64,000 bases of DNA from Chlorobiota bacterium (GTDB lineage Bacteria > Bacteroidota > Ignavibacteria > OLB7). A program made the translations under genes and the position numbers. The stretch lies in NCBI GenBank assembly GCA_028287785.1, contig JAQBOZ010000028.1:1-64000 (forward strand), read 5' to 3'. The notes under the pieces are model-generated. The model ran no database searches and was not told the origin of the DNA. It was given only the letters and a program-made list of their open reading frames with translations. Below, in pieces: positions 1-9,713 of the stretch. The first letter of the stretch is position 1, and every line of letters starts with the position of its first letter.

Positions 1-151
1 CCGTGCCGAATGGTACGCTCCGATGGAGCTTCAGATCATCGAAGACGTGGCATCGCTACAACCGGTACGCCCCGATGGGGCTGGAAGGAGAGATGCCGAA
101 TGCTCTCGATGAGTCCGAACAGCATGAACCGTATCCCAACCTGAGTCACTA
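1..151 (+). repeat. Interspersed palindromic (MITE-like) element, copy A, truncated by window edge
   Basis: This is the right half of the repeat family seen complete at 49702-50004, in the same orientation. Shared blocks include the GGTACGCTCCGATGGAGCTT arm (13-32), the GCTACAACCGG block (54-64), the CCCCGATGGGGCTGGAAGG block and the terminal CTGAGTCACTA (141-151). The left half lies outside the window. Open frames through it are by-products of the repeat. Confidence 0.85.
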
Positions 152-223
152 CCATCCGTTCCGACCCATACCAACGACGCCCGGAAGGGAAACCCTCCGG
201 GCGTCTGGAATATTCGGATCGTT

Positions 224-359
224 CCGCGGCGAAACATCATCCACGGCGAAACATCATCCGCGGCGAAGCATCATCCGCGGCGAAACATCATCCGCGGCGA
301 AACATCATCCGCGGCGAAACATCATCCGCGGCGAAACATCATCCGCGGCGAAACATCAC
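224..359. repeat. Eight tandem copies of a 17-bp unit at the 3' end of mfd
   Basis: The unit CCGCGGCGAAACATCAT is repeated eight times head to tail with no spacers. Copy 2 has G to A at position 3, copy 3 has A to G at position 11, and the last copy ends in C instead of T. The final copy holds the mfd stop codon (TCA at 356-358 on this strand), so the array starts exactly at the end of the gene and runs into its 3' flank. Each unit contains the CCGCGG palindrome. The near identity of copies suggests recent expansion by slippage. Without spacers it is not a CRISPR array. Confidence 0.95.
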
Positions 360-3300
360 TCGCTCTGGTTCTCCGCCACCTCCCGCGCGGTGAGCTTCGC
401 CTCCCGCATCTTGCGGGTGAACCGCGAGAGCACCCGCTCCGCCTCGTCGATATCCTCCACGCCGGTGTAGCGGATGGCGAGCGCCTTCCCCTTCGTCTCC
501 AGCTTGGCGTTCCGCTCGCGGCTGATGGCCTCCATGATCGACTGGAACCAGCGTTCGTAATAGTCGCGGTTGCTCTCGGCGGGAAGATCAAGCCGCATCT
601 CCCCATCGCGCAGCGCCAGACGGCTTGCGCCGGTGGGCATGGCCGCCAGACGGAGGCGCACCGCCATAAAGAGCCGCTCGGTTTCCGGGGGCACCGGGCC
701 GAACCTGTCGCGCATCTCCGAGGCAACGGCGGCAAGCGCGGCGGAATCCTTCGCGGCGTACATCCTGAGATAGAAATCGTATCGCTCGGAATCGTCCCCG
801 ATATACCCCTTCGGGATCAGCGCGTCCCCCTCCACCTCGATGATGATATCGTCGTTCACCGGAAGCTGCGCCTCCCGCTCCTCCTTCTCGATCTGATCGG
901 CGAACAGGTCGCGGAACTCATCGCGCTTCAGCTCATCGACGGCCTCATCGACGATCTTCTGATAGAGATCGAACCCGACATCGTCGATAAAGCCGGACTG
1001 CTCGGCGCCGAGCAGATTGCCGGCGCCGCGGATCTCCAGATCGCGCATCGCCAGCTTCAGGCCGGAGCCGAGATCGGTCAATTCCTGGATCGCCTGAAGC
1101 CGCTTCAGCGCGATACGCGAAAGCGACGTTGGAGGCGGGACCACCATATAGCAATACGCCTGGATATTGGAGCGCCCCACCCGGCCGCGAAGCTGGTACA
1201 GCTCCGCCAGGCCGAACTTGTCGGCGCGGTTGACGATGATCGTGTTCACCGCGGGAATATCGATCCCCGACTCGATGATCTTGGTCGCCACCAGCAGATC
1301 GTACCGCCGGTCGATGAACGCCATCATCGTCTTCTCGATCTGCTCCGGGGTCATCTCCCCATGCACCACCGCGATCCGGGCATCCGGCACCATCGTGCCG
1401 AGCTTGGCGGCCAGATCCTCGATATCGCCGATGCGCCAGTGAACCACGAAGCACTGCCCGCCGCGCCGCAGTTCCCGGCGGATGGCATCGGCAAGGGCCT
1501 CATCATTCCACTGCGTCAGCTCCGTGACGATCGGCAGGCGGTTGCGCGGAGGCGTCTCGATGGTGCTCAGATCGCGCGCGCCCATCAGCGAGAAGTTCAG
1601 CGTGCGCGGGATCGGCGTGGCGGTCAGCGTCAGCGTGTCGATGTTGGTCCGTACCTGCCGGAGCTTCTCCTTGGACGCGACGCCGAACCGCTGTTCCTCA
1701 TCCACGATCAGCAGCCCAAGATCGCGGAAGCGGACATCCTTGGAAAGCAGGCGGTGCGTGCCTATCAGCACATCGACACGCCCCAGCTTCAGGTTCTCCA
1801 GCGTCTCCTTCTGCTGCGCCTTGGAGCGGAACCGGGAGAGGAGATCGACGCTCACGGCGTAGCGGGCCAGGCGATCGCGGAACGTGTTGAAATGCTGCTG
1901 CGCCAGGATCGTTGTGGGGGCCAGCACCGCCACCTGCTTCCCCCCCTGCACCGCCTTGAAGGCCGCCCGCACCGCCACCTCCGTCTTCCCGAAGCCGACA
2001 TCGCCGCAGACGAGCCGGTCCATCGGCGTGGATGATTCCATATCCTGCTTTACCGCGTAGGTGGCGCTGGACTGATCCGGCGTGTCGTCGTAGATAAACG
2101 ATGCCTCCAGCTCCCGCTGCCACTGCGTGTCGGCGGGGAACGCATATCCCGGCTGCGATTTCCGCTGCGCGTAGAGCCTGATAAGCTCGCGCGCGATATC
2201 CTTCACCCGTTTCTTGGCCCGCGCCTTTACCCGCTCCCACTCCTCGGTCCCCAGCTTGCTCAGCTTTGGCGCCGCCCCCTCCTTGGAGGAATATTTCTGA
2301 AGCCTGTTGATGTAGTTCAGGTTCACAAAGAGGGTATCGCCGCCGCCGTATTCCAGCTTCACCGCCTCCCCCCTGGAGCCGGCCGCGCTGATCGTCTCCA
2401 GCCCGATAAACCGGCCGATCCCCTTGTCCACATGCACCACGTAATCCCCCGGCCGCAACTGCTTCAGCTCGCGGAGGGTGAAGCCCTTGAACTGCTTCCC
2501 CCGCTGGCGCGCGCGGACCGTGGACCGTCGGCGACTGAACACCTCGTGCTCCGTCAGCACGGCGAGCTTGATCGCCGGGATCAGAAACCCGTGCGTGAGC
2601 GATTCAGGCTCGTAGATCGCGTTCGCCGATTCAAAACCATATGGCTCGCCGGCCTCCGCCGCGCGGTCGCACTCGCCATCCACCAGATCCTCCAGGCGCC
2701 GCCGGGAGTCCTCGCCATCGGCCAGGAGGAAGGTGGTGTAGCCTTCGCGCGCGAAATTGCCGACCCCCTTGCAGAGTTCCCTGAGGGATGATGAATAGCT
2801 GGGCTGCTGCCGACCACCGGCATCGATCACATCGCCGGTGGAGGGGGCGTGAACAAGCGAGTGATGGATTCTCCGCCGCTCCCCGATCGCCGCGGCAAGA
2901 TCGCCCCGCCCGCCATCCTCCAGCAGACCGTGAATCCGCTCCGGCTCCTCCAGATAAATGATAGTGTTTTCCCCGATGTGGTCGAGGATGGTTGAAGAGA
3001 GTTCGTCCTCCTGCTCGGAGTGGAAAAGTCGCGCCATCAGGCTTACCGACCCACGGTCGCGGATGGAACGCTGCGACATCGGATCGAACTCCCGCATCGA
3101 ATCGATCTCATCGCCGAAGAACTCCAGCCGCACCGGATGTTCGGAGCCGACCGGAAAGACATCGAGAATGCCGCCGCGGACGGCGTACTCGCCAACCGAC
3201 TGGACGATATCGGCGCGCTCGAACCCGCCAAGCGCCAGCCGGCGCGTAAGCTCCTCGAACCCGACATTCTCGCCGAGCTTCAGCTCGATCACGCTTCCGG

Positions 3301-3703
3301 TGATCCGCTGCGCCGTGGGGACATGCGCCATCAGCGTCTCCACATCCGCCACGATCACCCGGTCGGGATTATCGGCGATCGATTTCAGGGCATCGGTCAG
3401 GGAGATCACCTCGGCGTCCAGCGAATCGCGCACGGTGGCGGCGGTATGATGCTCCTCCTGATAGAGGAGCGCGTGATCGCTGCCGATCAGCGTCACAAGA
3501 TCGGCGAACACGGCATCGGCCTCCTCCTTCTCCTCGAAGACCATCAGCACGGGCTCCCCCGTCCGCTGGTGAATCAGCGCGGTGACAAGGGAGCGGAGGG
3601 AGCCGGCGAGGGCGGTCACGTTGGTCTCCCGGCGGTTCTTCACCGAGTCCAGGAGCGCGGCCATCAACGGCGAGGTCGAAAGTTTATCGAGTATGCGTCG
3701 CAT
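356..3703 (-). CDS. mfd: Transcription-repair coupling factor Mfd
   Basis: Mfd is an ATP-driven DNA translocase that removes RNA polymerase stalled at lesions and recruits UvrA for nucleotide excision repair. The 1115 residues match the usual length (about 1150). An N-terminal UvrB-like region is followed by the polymerase-interacting RID/CarD-like domain near residue 420 (LRPGDYVVHVDKGIGRF). Superfamily 2 helicase motifs follow: Walker A GDVGFGKTE near 568, DEEQ near 668, TATPIPRTL near 694, and the translocase segment IIESGIDIPAVNTIIVNRAD with QLRGRVGRS. A C-terminal UvrA-inhibitory D7 region completes it. The gene lies 191 bp downstream of a same-strand glycosyltransferase gene, and its stop codon falls in a tandem repeat. 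All key motifs are intact. Confidence 0.97.
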   Translation of the reverse strand: MRRILDKLSTSPLMAALLDSVKNRRETNVTALAGSLRSLVTALIHQRTGEPVLMVFEEKEEADAVFADLVTLIGSDHALLYQEEHHTAATVRDSLDAEVISLTDALKSIADNPDRVIVADVETLMAHVPTAQRITGSVIELKLGENVGFEELTRRLALGGFERADIVQSVGEYAVRGGILDVFPVGSEHPVRLEFFGDEIDSMREFDPMSQRSIRDRGSVSLMARLFHSEQEDELSSTILDHIGENTIIYLEEPERIHGLLEDGGRGDLAAAIGERRRIHHSLVHAPSTGDVIDAGGRQQPSYSSSLRELCKGVGNFAREGYTTFLLADGEDSRRRLEDLVDGECDRAAEAGEPYGFESANAIYEPESLTHGFLIPAIKLAVLTEHEVFSRRRSTVRARQRGKQFKGFTLRELKQLRPGDYVVHVDKGIGRFIGLETISAAGSRGEAVKLEYGGGDTLFVNLNYINRLQKYSSKEGAAPKLSKLGTEEWERVKARAKKRVKDIARELIRLYAQRKSQPGYAFPADTQWQRELEASFIYDDTPDQSSATYAVKQDMESSTPMDRLVCGDVGFGKTEVAVRAAFKAVQGGKQVAVLAPTTILAQQHFNTFRDRLARYAVSVDLLSRFRSKAQQKETLENLKLGRVDVLIGTHRLLSKDVRFRDLGLLIVDEEQRFGVASKEKLRQVRTNIDTLTLTATPIPRTLNFSLMGARDLSTIETPPRNRLPIVTELTQWNDEALADAIRRELRRGGQCFVVHWRIGDIEDLAAKLGTMVPDARIAVVHGEMTPEQIEKTMMAFIDRRYDLLVATKIIESGIDIPAVNTIIVNRADKFGLAELYQLRGRVGRSNIQAYCYMVVPPPTSLSRIALKRLQAIQELTDLGSGLKLAMRDLEIRGAGNLLGAEQSGFIDDVGFDLYQKIVDEAVDELKRDEFRDLFADQIEKEEREAQLPVNDDIIIEVEGDALIPKGYIGDDSERYDFYLRMYAAKDSAALAAVASEMRDRFGPVPPETERLFMAVRLRLAAMPTGASRLALRDGEMRLDLPAESNRDYYERWFQSIMEAISRERNAKLETKGKALAIRYTGVEDIDEAERVLSRFTRKMREAKLTAREVAENQSE

Positions 3704-3894
3704 GCTTGGGTTCTGGTTCGTAGTCGGCCGGAGCCGGAGGGCTCACGGCGCGGGGGGATCGCGTCAACACGAGAAGCCGACAGGGCCCCCATCCGGGAGG
3801 GGCCTGGCGGCGCGGGAGGCGAACGTAATGAAAAGATCGGCACCGGCAATATCGAAACGGGCATCGCTCTCCCGGCGGAGCCTTTGATGACGAA

Positions 3895-5472
3895 TCAGCG
3901 GGACCGATCGCTTCCGCGGCGAAGGACGAGAAGGCCCTTCACGGTGGCGATGCTGTCGTAATCGCGGATGAACGCCGCAAAGCGGGGATCGCGAGAGAAA
4001 TAGTCGAGAAAATCGAACGGGGCATCGCCAAACCCCTGCTTCCGGGAATGGCGGTCCACCACAAGCAGGTCCGGCCGCGACGCAAGCAGATCATCGACCG
4101 TGGCGTCGGCCGCGTATCGCTCGAACTCCCCCATCGAACGGCGGTCGTGATAGGGGAACGGCCCCGTAGCTGAAACGCCCGGATAAAGCCCCGGCAGCAT
4201 CCAGAGCGCGTTGAACCGGAGACCCCAGCGGACGCCGCTGTAGTTCACGAGCGGGAACGCGTAATAGATCGATGTGGAGAGCACCGCGATCGTCGCGCCG
4301 GAGGGCTGGGCGCGGACGATCGGCAGAAGATCCAGATAGTCCGCCGGGATGGCCGCGGAGTCCCGGAAATCGCCGAGGGCGGCAACCCCGATAAGGAGCG
4401 CGACGCAGAGAGCAAGGAACCGGGAGAGAACCGACGGGAGAACCCGCGCGGAACCGGGACGTTCGGCGAAGAGGAAGAGGCTCAGATGAATCACCATCAG
4501 CCCGAGCCCCAGCGCGGGGAGGAAATGGTAGTCCCATCCCTTGTGCTGGTAGAACGCCCCGGCCAGAAACCCCGTGGCCGCGATAAACAGCGCCAGCACC
4601 GCCCGCCGTTCCCCGGCAACGAAACGCAGCAGCGGAAGCGCCGCCGCCGCAATCACCCAGACGATCGTCCCGTCGCGACGGAGAAGCGCGGCAAGGGGCC
4701 GGTCATACGCGCCATAGACGCCGGACGCCATCCGGGCAAGCGGGGGATATTCCGGGGCAAGGAGGAGCACCGCGACCGCATACAGAAGCAGCATCCCGGC
4801 AACGCAGAGCGTATCGATCCGCCGCAGCTCCCGCCATCCAAGAGCCAGCGCCAGATAAAGCTCCACGCCGATCCAGGGGAGAAGAAAGAACGGCTTCAGC
4901 GCCAGCCCCACGCCGGCCGCCAGAGCTATCAATATCGCCGTTCGCGGGCCGGTCGTGCGCCCGGCGGCACGTCCGGCGGCGGCGATAAACCAGGGGAACG
5001 CCAGCACCATCATGATATGCTCGCGCTGCCCGAAATCCGCGCCGGGGAAGACGATGAACGCGATCAGGAGAAGAAGCGAGCCACGCATCGCGGCGGAGCG
5101 GCCGGCGAATATCCGTTCGATCAGAACGCGGCAGGCCAGCAGCGAGCCGAGGATCAGCACAAGTAGAAATCCCCGGAAAACGTCGATCTCCGGCAGGCCC
5201 AGCGCGCGCGCAAGCCAGACGGCCGGAGTGGTAAGGTAGAAGATGAGAGGCGGGTTGATCTCGACGATATCGCGATAGAGCCTTCCCCCTTCCAGCCAGC
5301 GCCCGGCGCCGTGGATGATCCACGCCACATCGTGGTTTGCCACCGACCGGAACAGGGCGGCGGCCTCGGTGGCAACCAGCGCCGCGAGGAGAATCCACCA
5401 GAGAACCGGGCGTTCGGCCAGGGCCGCGAGCCATCGCATGGGGGGCATCGCATCATCCCGGCGACCGGTCAT
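3895..5472 (-). CDS. Polytopic GT-C superfamily membrane glycosyltransferase (ArnT/PMT-like)
   Basis: A 525-residue integral membrane protein with about ten or more hydrophobic segments. An acidic residue sits in the first periplasmic loop just after TM1 (NHDVAW, Asp48), and the segment around residues 60-75 reads GRLYRDIVEINPPLIFYL. That is the arrangement of GT-C enzymes, which transfer a sugar from a polyprenyl-phosphate donor on the outer face of the inner membrane. Acceptor and sugar cannot be deduced. The soluble tail (about 400-525) would be periplasmic. The start is the first ATG; an in-frame ATG eight codons later is possible. It diverges from the Memo gene across about 130 bp, and may share a transcript with mfd downstream. 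Confidence 0.7.
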   Translation of the reverse strand: MTGRRDDAMPPMRWLAALAERPVLWWILLAALVATEAAALFRSVANHDVAWIIHGAGRWLEGGRLYRDIVEINPPLIFYLTTPAVWLARALGLPEIDVFRGFLLVLILGSLLACRVLIERIFAGRSAAMRGSLLLLIAFIVFPGADFGQREHIMMVLAFPWFIAAAGRAAGRTTGPRTAILIALAAGVGLALKPFFLLPWIGVELYLALALGWRELRRIDTLCVAGMLLLYAVAVLLLAPEYPPLARMASGVYGAYDRPLAALLRRDGTIVWVIAAAALPLLRFVAGERRAVLALFIAATGFLAGAFYQHKGWDYHFLPALGLGLMVIHLSLFLFAERPGSARVLPSVLSRFLALCVALLIGVAALGDFRDSAAIPADYLDLLPIVRAQPSGATIAVLSTSIYYAFPLVNYSGVRWGLRFNALWMLPGLYPGVSATGPFPYHDRRSMGEFERYAADATVDDLLASRPDLLVVDRHSRKQGFGDAPFDFLDYFSRDPRFAAFIRDYDSIATVKGLLVLRRGSDRSR

Positions 5473-5599
5473 GCGGGGTCCCCGGAGAGGCTGTCAGCCG
5501 GCGATCCGATGATTTCGCGACGGGGAATCGCGCTGTGGCATGGGGTCTGCTTTTTATATTGGATCATAATACGTGCGAAACATAATCAGAACGATCGTA

Positions 5600-6817
5600 A
5601 TGGCTTATTCCGCATCCTCTCCTCTCCCGCCGGTGCGCCACGACATCACCGCGTATGAATTCGTCCCCGGCATGGTGGCATTGTACGACGATTCCTTCTA
5701 CGCGCCGAACACGCTCCGCCTCCCTACCGACGTTGTGGAGTTCCTGGAGCTGCTGGATGGCGAGCGGAGCGCGGAGTTTATGGCGATGCAGGCGGCGCGG
5801 GCCGGGGTCGCCTTTTCCACCGAGGATTTTCTCGAGGTCGTTGAAACGTTGGATCGCGAATACTTCCTTCAGAGCCCGCGTTTCGAGGCTTTTCGCGCCG
5901 AATCGGATCGCGCGTTCAACGCCCTGACCTCGCGACCCGCGGCCCACGCCGGGATATCCTATCCGAACGATCCGGCCGAGCTTCGCGCGATGTTCGACTC
6001 CTTCCTCGCCGCCGACAGGGACAGCTCCGCGAACCGTCGCCCGCCGGTGGCGGTGGTTGCCCCGCATATCGACTTCCGGGTCGGCGGGGAGAGCTACGGG
6101 CCGGCCTACAACGCGCTCCGCCACTCGGACGCCGACACGTTCGTGATTTTCGGGACATCGCACAGGGTGAACAGGGATACGTTCATGATCTCCCGTCTGG
6201 ACTTCGAGACGCCGCTTGGGATGATGCCGACCGATCGCGAGTTCATCGATCATTTCCGGGCGAACCTCCCGTTTCAGTTGACCCGCGACGAGACGCCGCA
6301 CCGGCGCGAGCACTCGATCGAGTTTCAGGCGGTGTTTCTCCGCCACATCTTCCCGGATCGCGATATAAAGATCGTCCCGATCCTCACCGGAAGCCTTCAC
6401 GAGTATGTGGAGTTCGCCAACGGCAACGCCGGAAACGATCAGCGGCTGAACACCCTGTATGGAACGCTGGAGAGGACCGCGGAGGAGCTTGGGCGGAGGG
6501 TCTGCTATATCGCCGGGGCCGATCTGTGCCATATCGGACGGAAATTCGGCGATGAGTTCGATGCCCGGTCGATTCTGGAGGAGGTGCGGGAGTTCGATTA
6601 TCAGGTGCTGGAGCAGGCGGCCCGCCCGGACGCGGATGGGTTTCTGAAGGTGCTTACCGGCGTCCGGAACAGATATCGCGTCTGCGGCGTGGCCCCGATC
6701 TATGCCACGCTCCGTTCAGCGAAGCCGGCCACGGGCGAGGTTCTCTGCTACGCGCAGTGGGATGAGTCCGAGCGGGACTCCGCGGTGACATTTGCCAGCC
6801 TGGCATTCTACAAATAG
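5600..6817 (+). CDS. Memo-family protein (AmmeMemoRadiSam system protein B) with N-terminal PqqD-like extension
   Basis: Residues from about 115 onward match the MEMO1 family: HAGISYP, then APHIDFRVGG (His near 155), FGTSHR (His near 188) and GADLCHIG (Cys near 310), the three positions that hold the metal or catalytic site in family structures. The first 110 residues contain a PqqD-like pattern (VEFLELLDGERS, then FLQSPRF), an extension seen in some bacterial Memo proteins. The usual partners (AMMECR1-like protein and a radical SAM enzyme) are not beside it. ATG 5600 is preferred; a GTG at 5573 in frame would add nine residues. The biochemical role of bacterial Memo proteins is not established. 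Confidence 0.88.
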   Translation: MAYSASSPLPPVRHDITAYEFVPGMVALYDDSFYAPNTLRLPTDVVEFLELLDGERSAEFMAMQAARAGVAFSTEDFLEVVETLDREYFLQSPRFEAFRAESDRAFNALTSRPAAHAGISYPNDPAELRAMFDSFLAADRDSSANRRPPVAVVAPHIDFRVGGESYGPAYNALRHSDADTFVIFGTSHRVNRDTFMISRLDFETPLGMMPTDREFIDHFRANLPFQLTRDETPHRREHSIEFQAVFLRHIFPDRDIKIVPILTGSLHEYVEFANGNAGNDQRLNTLYGTLERTAEELGRRVCYIAGADLCHIGRKFGDEFDARSILEEVREFDYQVLEQAARPDADGFLKVLTGVRNRYRVCGVAPIYATLRSAKPATGEVLCYAQWDESERDSAVTFASLAFYK

Positions 6818-7299
6818 CGCGATGTCACTATAAATAGACCAATCCGCATACAGGGACACTGTGAATCGATCGCTTGAAATATTTTCACGGAATCGTGGAA
6901 ACTTTCCGCGATTTCCGGGTTTATAACAACTACAGGCTCTTCCTTATCCTTCGCGTTCGGGCATCCGCCCGCGTTTTTCCGACCGGACAATGTGTAGACT
7001 TTCCCTTTCGTGTCATCTTAGCTAAAGTGAACGCCGCTCTGAATGAATTTCAGACAGCGTGGCGAAAACGCGCGGCAGACCGAACCACCAGGGACGCGTT
7101 CCCCGTTTGAATCCGAGGAGAGGAATTGCCGATACGCCGGGTTATCCCGCACGGTTGTATCTTGCGACTTCCTCCCCATTCCGCTGGCGACCCGATTCCG
7201 GAACAATTGCCCTGCCGTACAGGGCTATCGGCTCTACATCTCCCGGCGAACGGATAGTTGATTCCTCAGAAAAATTCCATAAATCAGGAGTTGAAGCAC
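6818..7299. other. Intergenic region, 482 bp, no convincing gene
   Basis: Only short, compositionally poor open frames occur. A small CCCTG-CCGTA-CAGGG hairpin lies near 7210-7224, and the AGGAG ribosome-binding site of the next gene is at 7286-7290. The stretch presumably holds the promoter and leader of the 7300-9713 operon, but no promoter was clear enough to place. Confidence 0.5.
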
Positions 7300-8298
7300 A
7301 TGCAATCCATTCGTTACAGAAGCATCCCGCTTGTCGCGGGCGCAATGCTTGCCGGATCACTGTTGTACGGCTGCAAGGACACAGCAACCACGCCGGTCAC
7401 GGTCGACCCCAATGCCGATGTCACCATGACCGCCCCACCGGCCGGAAAGGGCATCCAGGTCGTGATTGGACCGTTCGACGTTCCGAGCGGACAGGAAGTA
7501 CAGAAGAATTTCTATCAGAAGCTCCCCATCGATTCCGATATCTATATCACGAAGGTGGAGTTCAAGTTCAACAGCGGAAGCCATCACCTGAACATCTTCA
7601 AGAGCGACACCACGAACGTGCCGGACGGCGTTGTTGATTCGTTCAGCGCGCTTCAGTTCGAGAGCTGGGACATGGTGGCAGCATCGCAGAAGGGGGAGTA
7701 CGTCTGGACGCTTCCCCCGGGAACGGCGATCAAACTGAAGGCCCATCAGCAGATGGACTTCCAGACGCATTATGTAAACGCCGGCACGCAGAGCACCCCC
7801 AATGGCCGCGGCAAGGCGATCGTGAACTTCTGGACCACCGACAAGAGCAACGTGACCTCGCTGGTCGGCGCAGTGTTCTCGAACAACAAGGCGCTCGATC
7901 TGAAGCCGCACACCGCGCAGACCTACTGCAAGGTGATGAAGCCGTTCGATCATGACGTAAGCCTGCTTCTGATGACCGGCCACTTCCACAGCCGCGGCAA
8001 GACATTTATCGTGGGTCACTGGGACGGCACAAAGCTCACCGATACGATCTATCAGAGCAGCGCCTGGTCCGATCCCCCCATCCTCCAGTTCGCGACCCCG
8101 CTGACGGTCAAGGCCGGCGACAGCATCGCGTATATCACGACGTACGAGAACCGTACGGACAACGAGATCAAGTTTGGCCCGCACGTGGAGATCGAGGAGC
8201 ATGCGAATCTCTTCACGTTCTACTATCCCGGCCCGGCAACAGGCAAGGCAGTGTATGACTTCACGGGCGGCTTTCTCATGAAGACCGAAAACATCTGA
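7300..8298 (+). CDS. Lipoprotein resembling copper type II (PHM-like) monooxygenase domains
   Basis: A 332-residue predicted lipoprotein: hydrophobic signal then LLYGC with Cys25, so it would be anchored after export. The mature part has histidine clusters in the order expected of copper-dependent PHM/DBM-type folds: GSHHLNIFK near residue 105, DFQTHYVNAG near 150 and LLMTGHFHSRGKTF near 225. This suggests a two-domain beta-sandwich that binds copper; enzymatic hydroxylation is not shown, and a binding-only role is possible. ATG 7300 is chosen over an upstream frame because AGGAG lies nine bases before it and the signal peptide begins there. The gene is followed 10 bp later by a beta-barrel protein, so the two are probably co-transcribed. 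Confidence 0.65.
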   Translation: MQSIRYRSIPLVAGAMLAGSLLYGCKDTATTPVTVDPNADVTMTAPPAGKGIQVVIGPFDVPSGQEVQKNFYQKLPIDSDIYITKVEFKFNSGSHHLNIFKSDTTNVPDGVVDSFSALQFESWDMVAASQKGEYVWTLPPGTAIKLKAHQQMDFQTHYVNAGTQSTPNGRGKAIVNFWTTDKSNVTSLVGAVFSNNKALDLKPHTAQTYCKVMKPFDHDVSLLLMTGHFHSRGKTFIVGHWDGTKLTDTIYQSSAWSDPPILQFATPLTVKAGDSIAYITTYENRTDNEIKFGPHVEIEEHANLFTFYYPGPATGKAVYDFTGGFLMKTENI

Positions 8299-8308
8299 TA
8301 CGCCCCTG

Positions 8309-9247
8309 ATGAGATTTATCATCGTTTCGGCAACAGCAGTGCAACGCCACGGGAGCCTGACAGCTCTCGTGGCGTTCTTTATGATTATCACCCCCGCGCT
8401 CTCGCTTGCGGGCGGAGGGTGGATCAGCGATCCCGGCCACGGAGGCGTGCGGATCGGGCATGACTGGAAACTGCAGCGGGACGCGCAGCGCCGCGATATC
8501 GACGGCGAGCTCTATCGCTCTCTCTTCAACTCCAGCTACGATTATGAATTCCTCTATCTCTCCGGCCAGGTCGGCGTGATGAAAGGGCTGGAGATTTCCA
8601 CGCTGGTGACCTATCTCTGGGCATCGGAGACGGTGGACAGCACGGCCGAGGACAGGTCCCATTTCTACAATGGGTTCAGCGATATGTGGTTCGGCGTGAA
8701 ATATCAGATATTCGATGGCGCGTGGCCCACGGCAATCGAGGCGAACATCCGGCTTCCCTGGCTCTACGAGGGATCGAGCATCCTGAACGGCCAGAACCTG
8801 ACCGATATTCCGGGGCTGCTCAACAGGGATTATGAGCTGAACCTCTCGGTATCCCATTCGATCACCGACAGGATCTACGCCTCCGCGACCGGCGGATTCA
8901 GGCTGCGCGAGGGAGCGCCGGCAAACCAGATAGTCTTCAACGCGGAAGTCGGTGGAAAGCTCCCGTTCCTGGATGATCGATTCTTCGTCAAGGTGGGAAT
9001 CGATGGCGCCGCCAGCATCGGCGAGCCGGGGAAATACACATCGAAGGATCGATTCCCAGGGCTTTCGCTGGAACGCGACTCGCATTTTTTCGATTTCAAC
9101 AACTCCTCGTATATCCGGCCGCAGGTGGGCGCATCGTTCGCGATTACTCCCCACCTCGATCTGAGCGCGGGGTACTCGTACATGAGCTGGGGACACAGCA
9201 TCCTTGTCTATGACGATATCCTTCTCCAGCTCGGCTACTCATTCTAG
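8309..9247 (+). CDS. Predicted outer-membrane beta-barrel protein
   Basis: The 312-residue product starts with a signal peptide ending near SLAGG. The remainder is made of alternating amphipathic strands rich in aromatic residues and ends in phenylalanine (LQLGYSF), the classic C-terminal signature of outer-membrane barrels. Strand-like segments such as WFGVKYQIFDG, LNLSVSHSI and GASFAITPHLDLSAGYSY support this. No family was recognised with certainty. It lies 10 bp after the copper-site lipoprotein and 16 bp before the cytochrome-like lipoprotein, which suggests a common export or redox function. Confidence 0.65.
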   Translation: MRFIIVSATAVQRHGSLTALVAFFMIITPALSLAGGGWISDPGHGGVRIGHDWKLQRDAQRRDIDGELYRSLFNSSYDYEFLYLSGQVGVMKGLEISTLVTYLWASETVDSTAEDRSHFYNGFSDMWFGVKYQIFDGAWPTAIEANIRLPWLYEGSSILNGQNLTDIPGLLNRDYELNLSVSHSITDRIYASATGGFRLREGAPANQIVFNAEVGGKLPFLDDRFFVKVGIDGAASIGEPGKYTSKDRFPGLSLERDSHFFDFNNSSYIRPQVGASFAITPHLDLSAGYSYMSWGHSILVYDDILLQLGYSF

Positions 9248-9263
9248 CAAACGAACATTTCCG

Positions 9264-9713
9264 ATGCGGCCACTCCGTCCATCCCCGACAACCAGCCGCC
9301 CCCTCTTCCTGGGGTTGATCCTTTCCGCGGTTCTGGCCGGCTGTTCCCCCACCGCTACCTCCCCCGGCGTCACGGTGGAACCGACGTATACCAGCATCCG
9401 CAACAAGATCTTCACGAAAAGCTGCTCCACCCCATCATGCCACAGCACCGAGGGATTCCGCGGCGCGATGGTCCTGGAGGCGGACAAGGCATACGATAAT
9501 CTCGTCTCCGTCCCCGCCGATAACGACGGCGCGAAGGCCAGACACCTCCTCCGCGTAAGCCCCGGCCAGCCGGACAGCAGCTTCCTCTATATCAAACTGA
9601 CCCATCCCGCGGCCAACGAGGGATCACTGATGCCCTACTCGGGCATCCCGCTGGACTCGCAGTCGATCAGCGCCATCCGCACCTGGATCGCCAACGGCGC
9701 CAAACGGGACTGA
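9264..9713 (+). CDS. Cytochrome c-like lipoprotein with a CX4CH motif
   Basis: A 149-residue protein with a lipobox (VLAGC, Cys27). A haem-type motif follows, Cys54-STPS-Cys59-His60, with one more residue between the cysteines than the canonical CXXCH. Downstream come the PGQPDSSFLYIKL segment, LMPYSG with a candidate axial Met, and AIRTWIANGA, the usual C-terminal helix of small periplasmic cytochromes in Bacteroidota-type genomes. Whether haem is attached through a CX4CH site is not certain. ATG 9264 is chosen because the signal peptide begins there; the frame is open further upstream but overlaps the previous gene. Confidence 0.65.
   Translation: MRPLRPSPTTSRPLFLGLILSAVLAGCSPTATSPGVTVEPTYTSIRNKIFTKSCSTPSCHSTEGFRGAMVLEADKAYDNLVSVPADNDGAKARHLLRVSPGQPDSSFLYIKLTHPAANEGSLMPYSGIPLDSQSISAIRTWIANGAKRD

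Noticed and set aside
224-359. Tandem array considered as a CRISPR
   Set aside because: Units are directly adjacent with no spacers, and no cas genes are present.
6874-7110. 78-codon frame before the copper-site lipoprotein
   Set aside because: No ribosome-binding site, motif or protein-like pattern; probably promoter and leader DNA.
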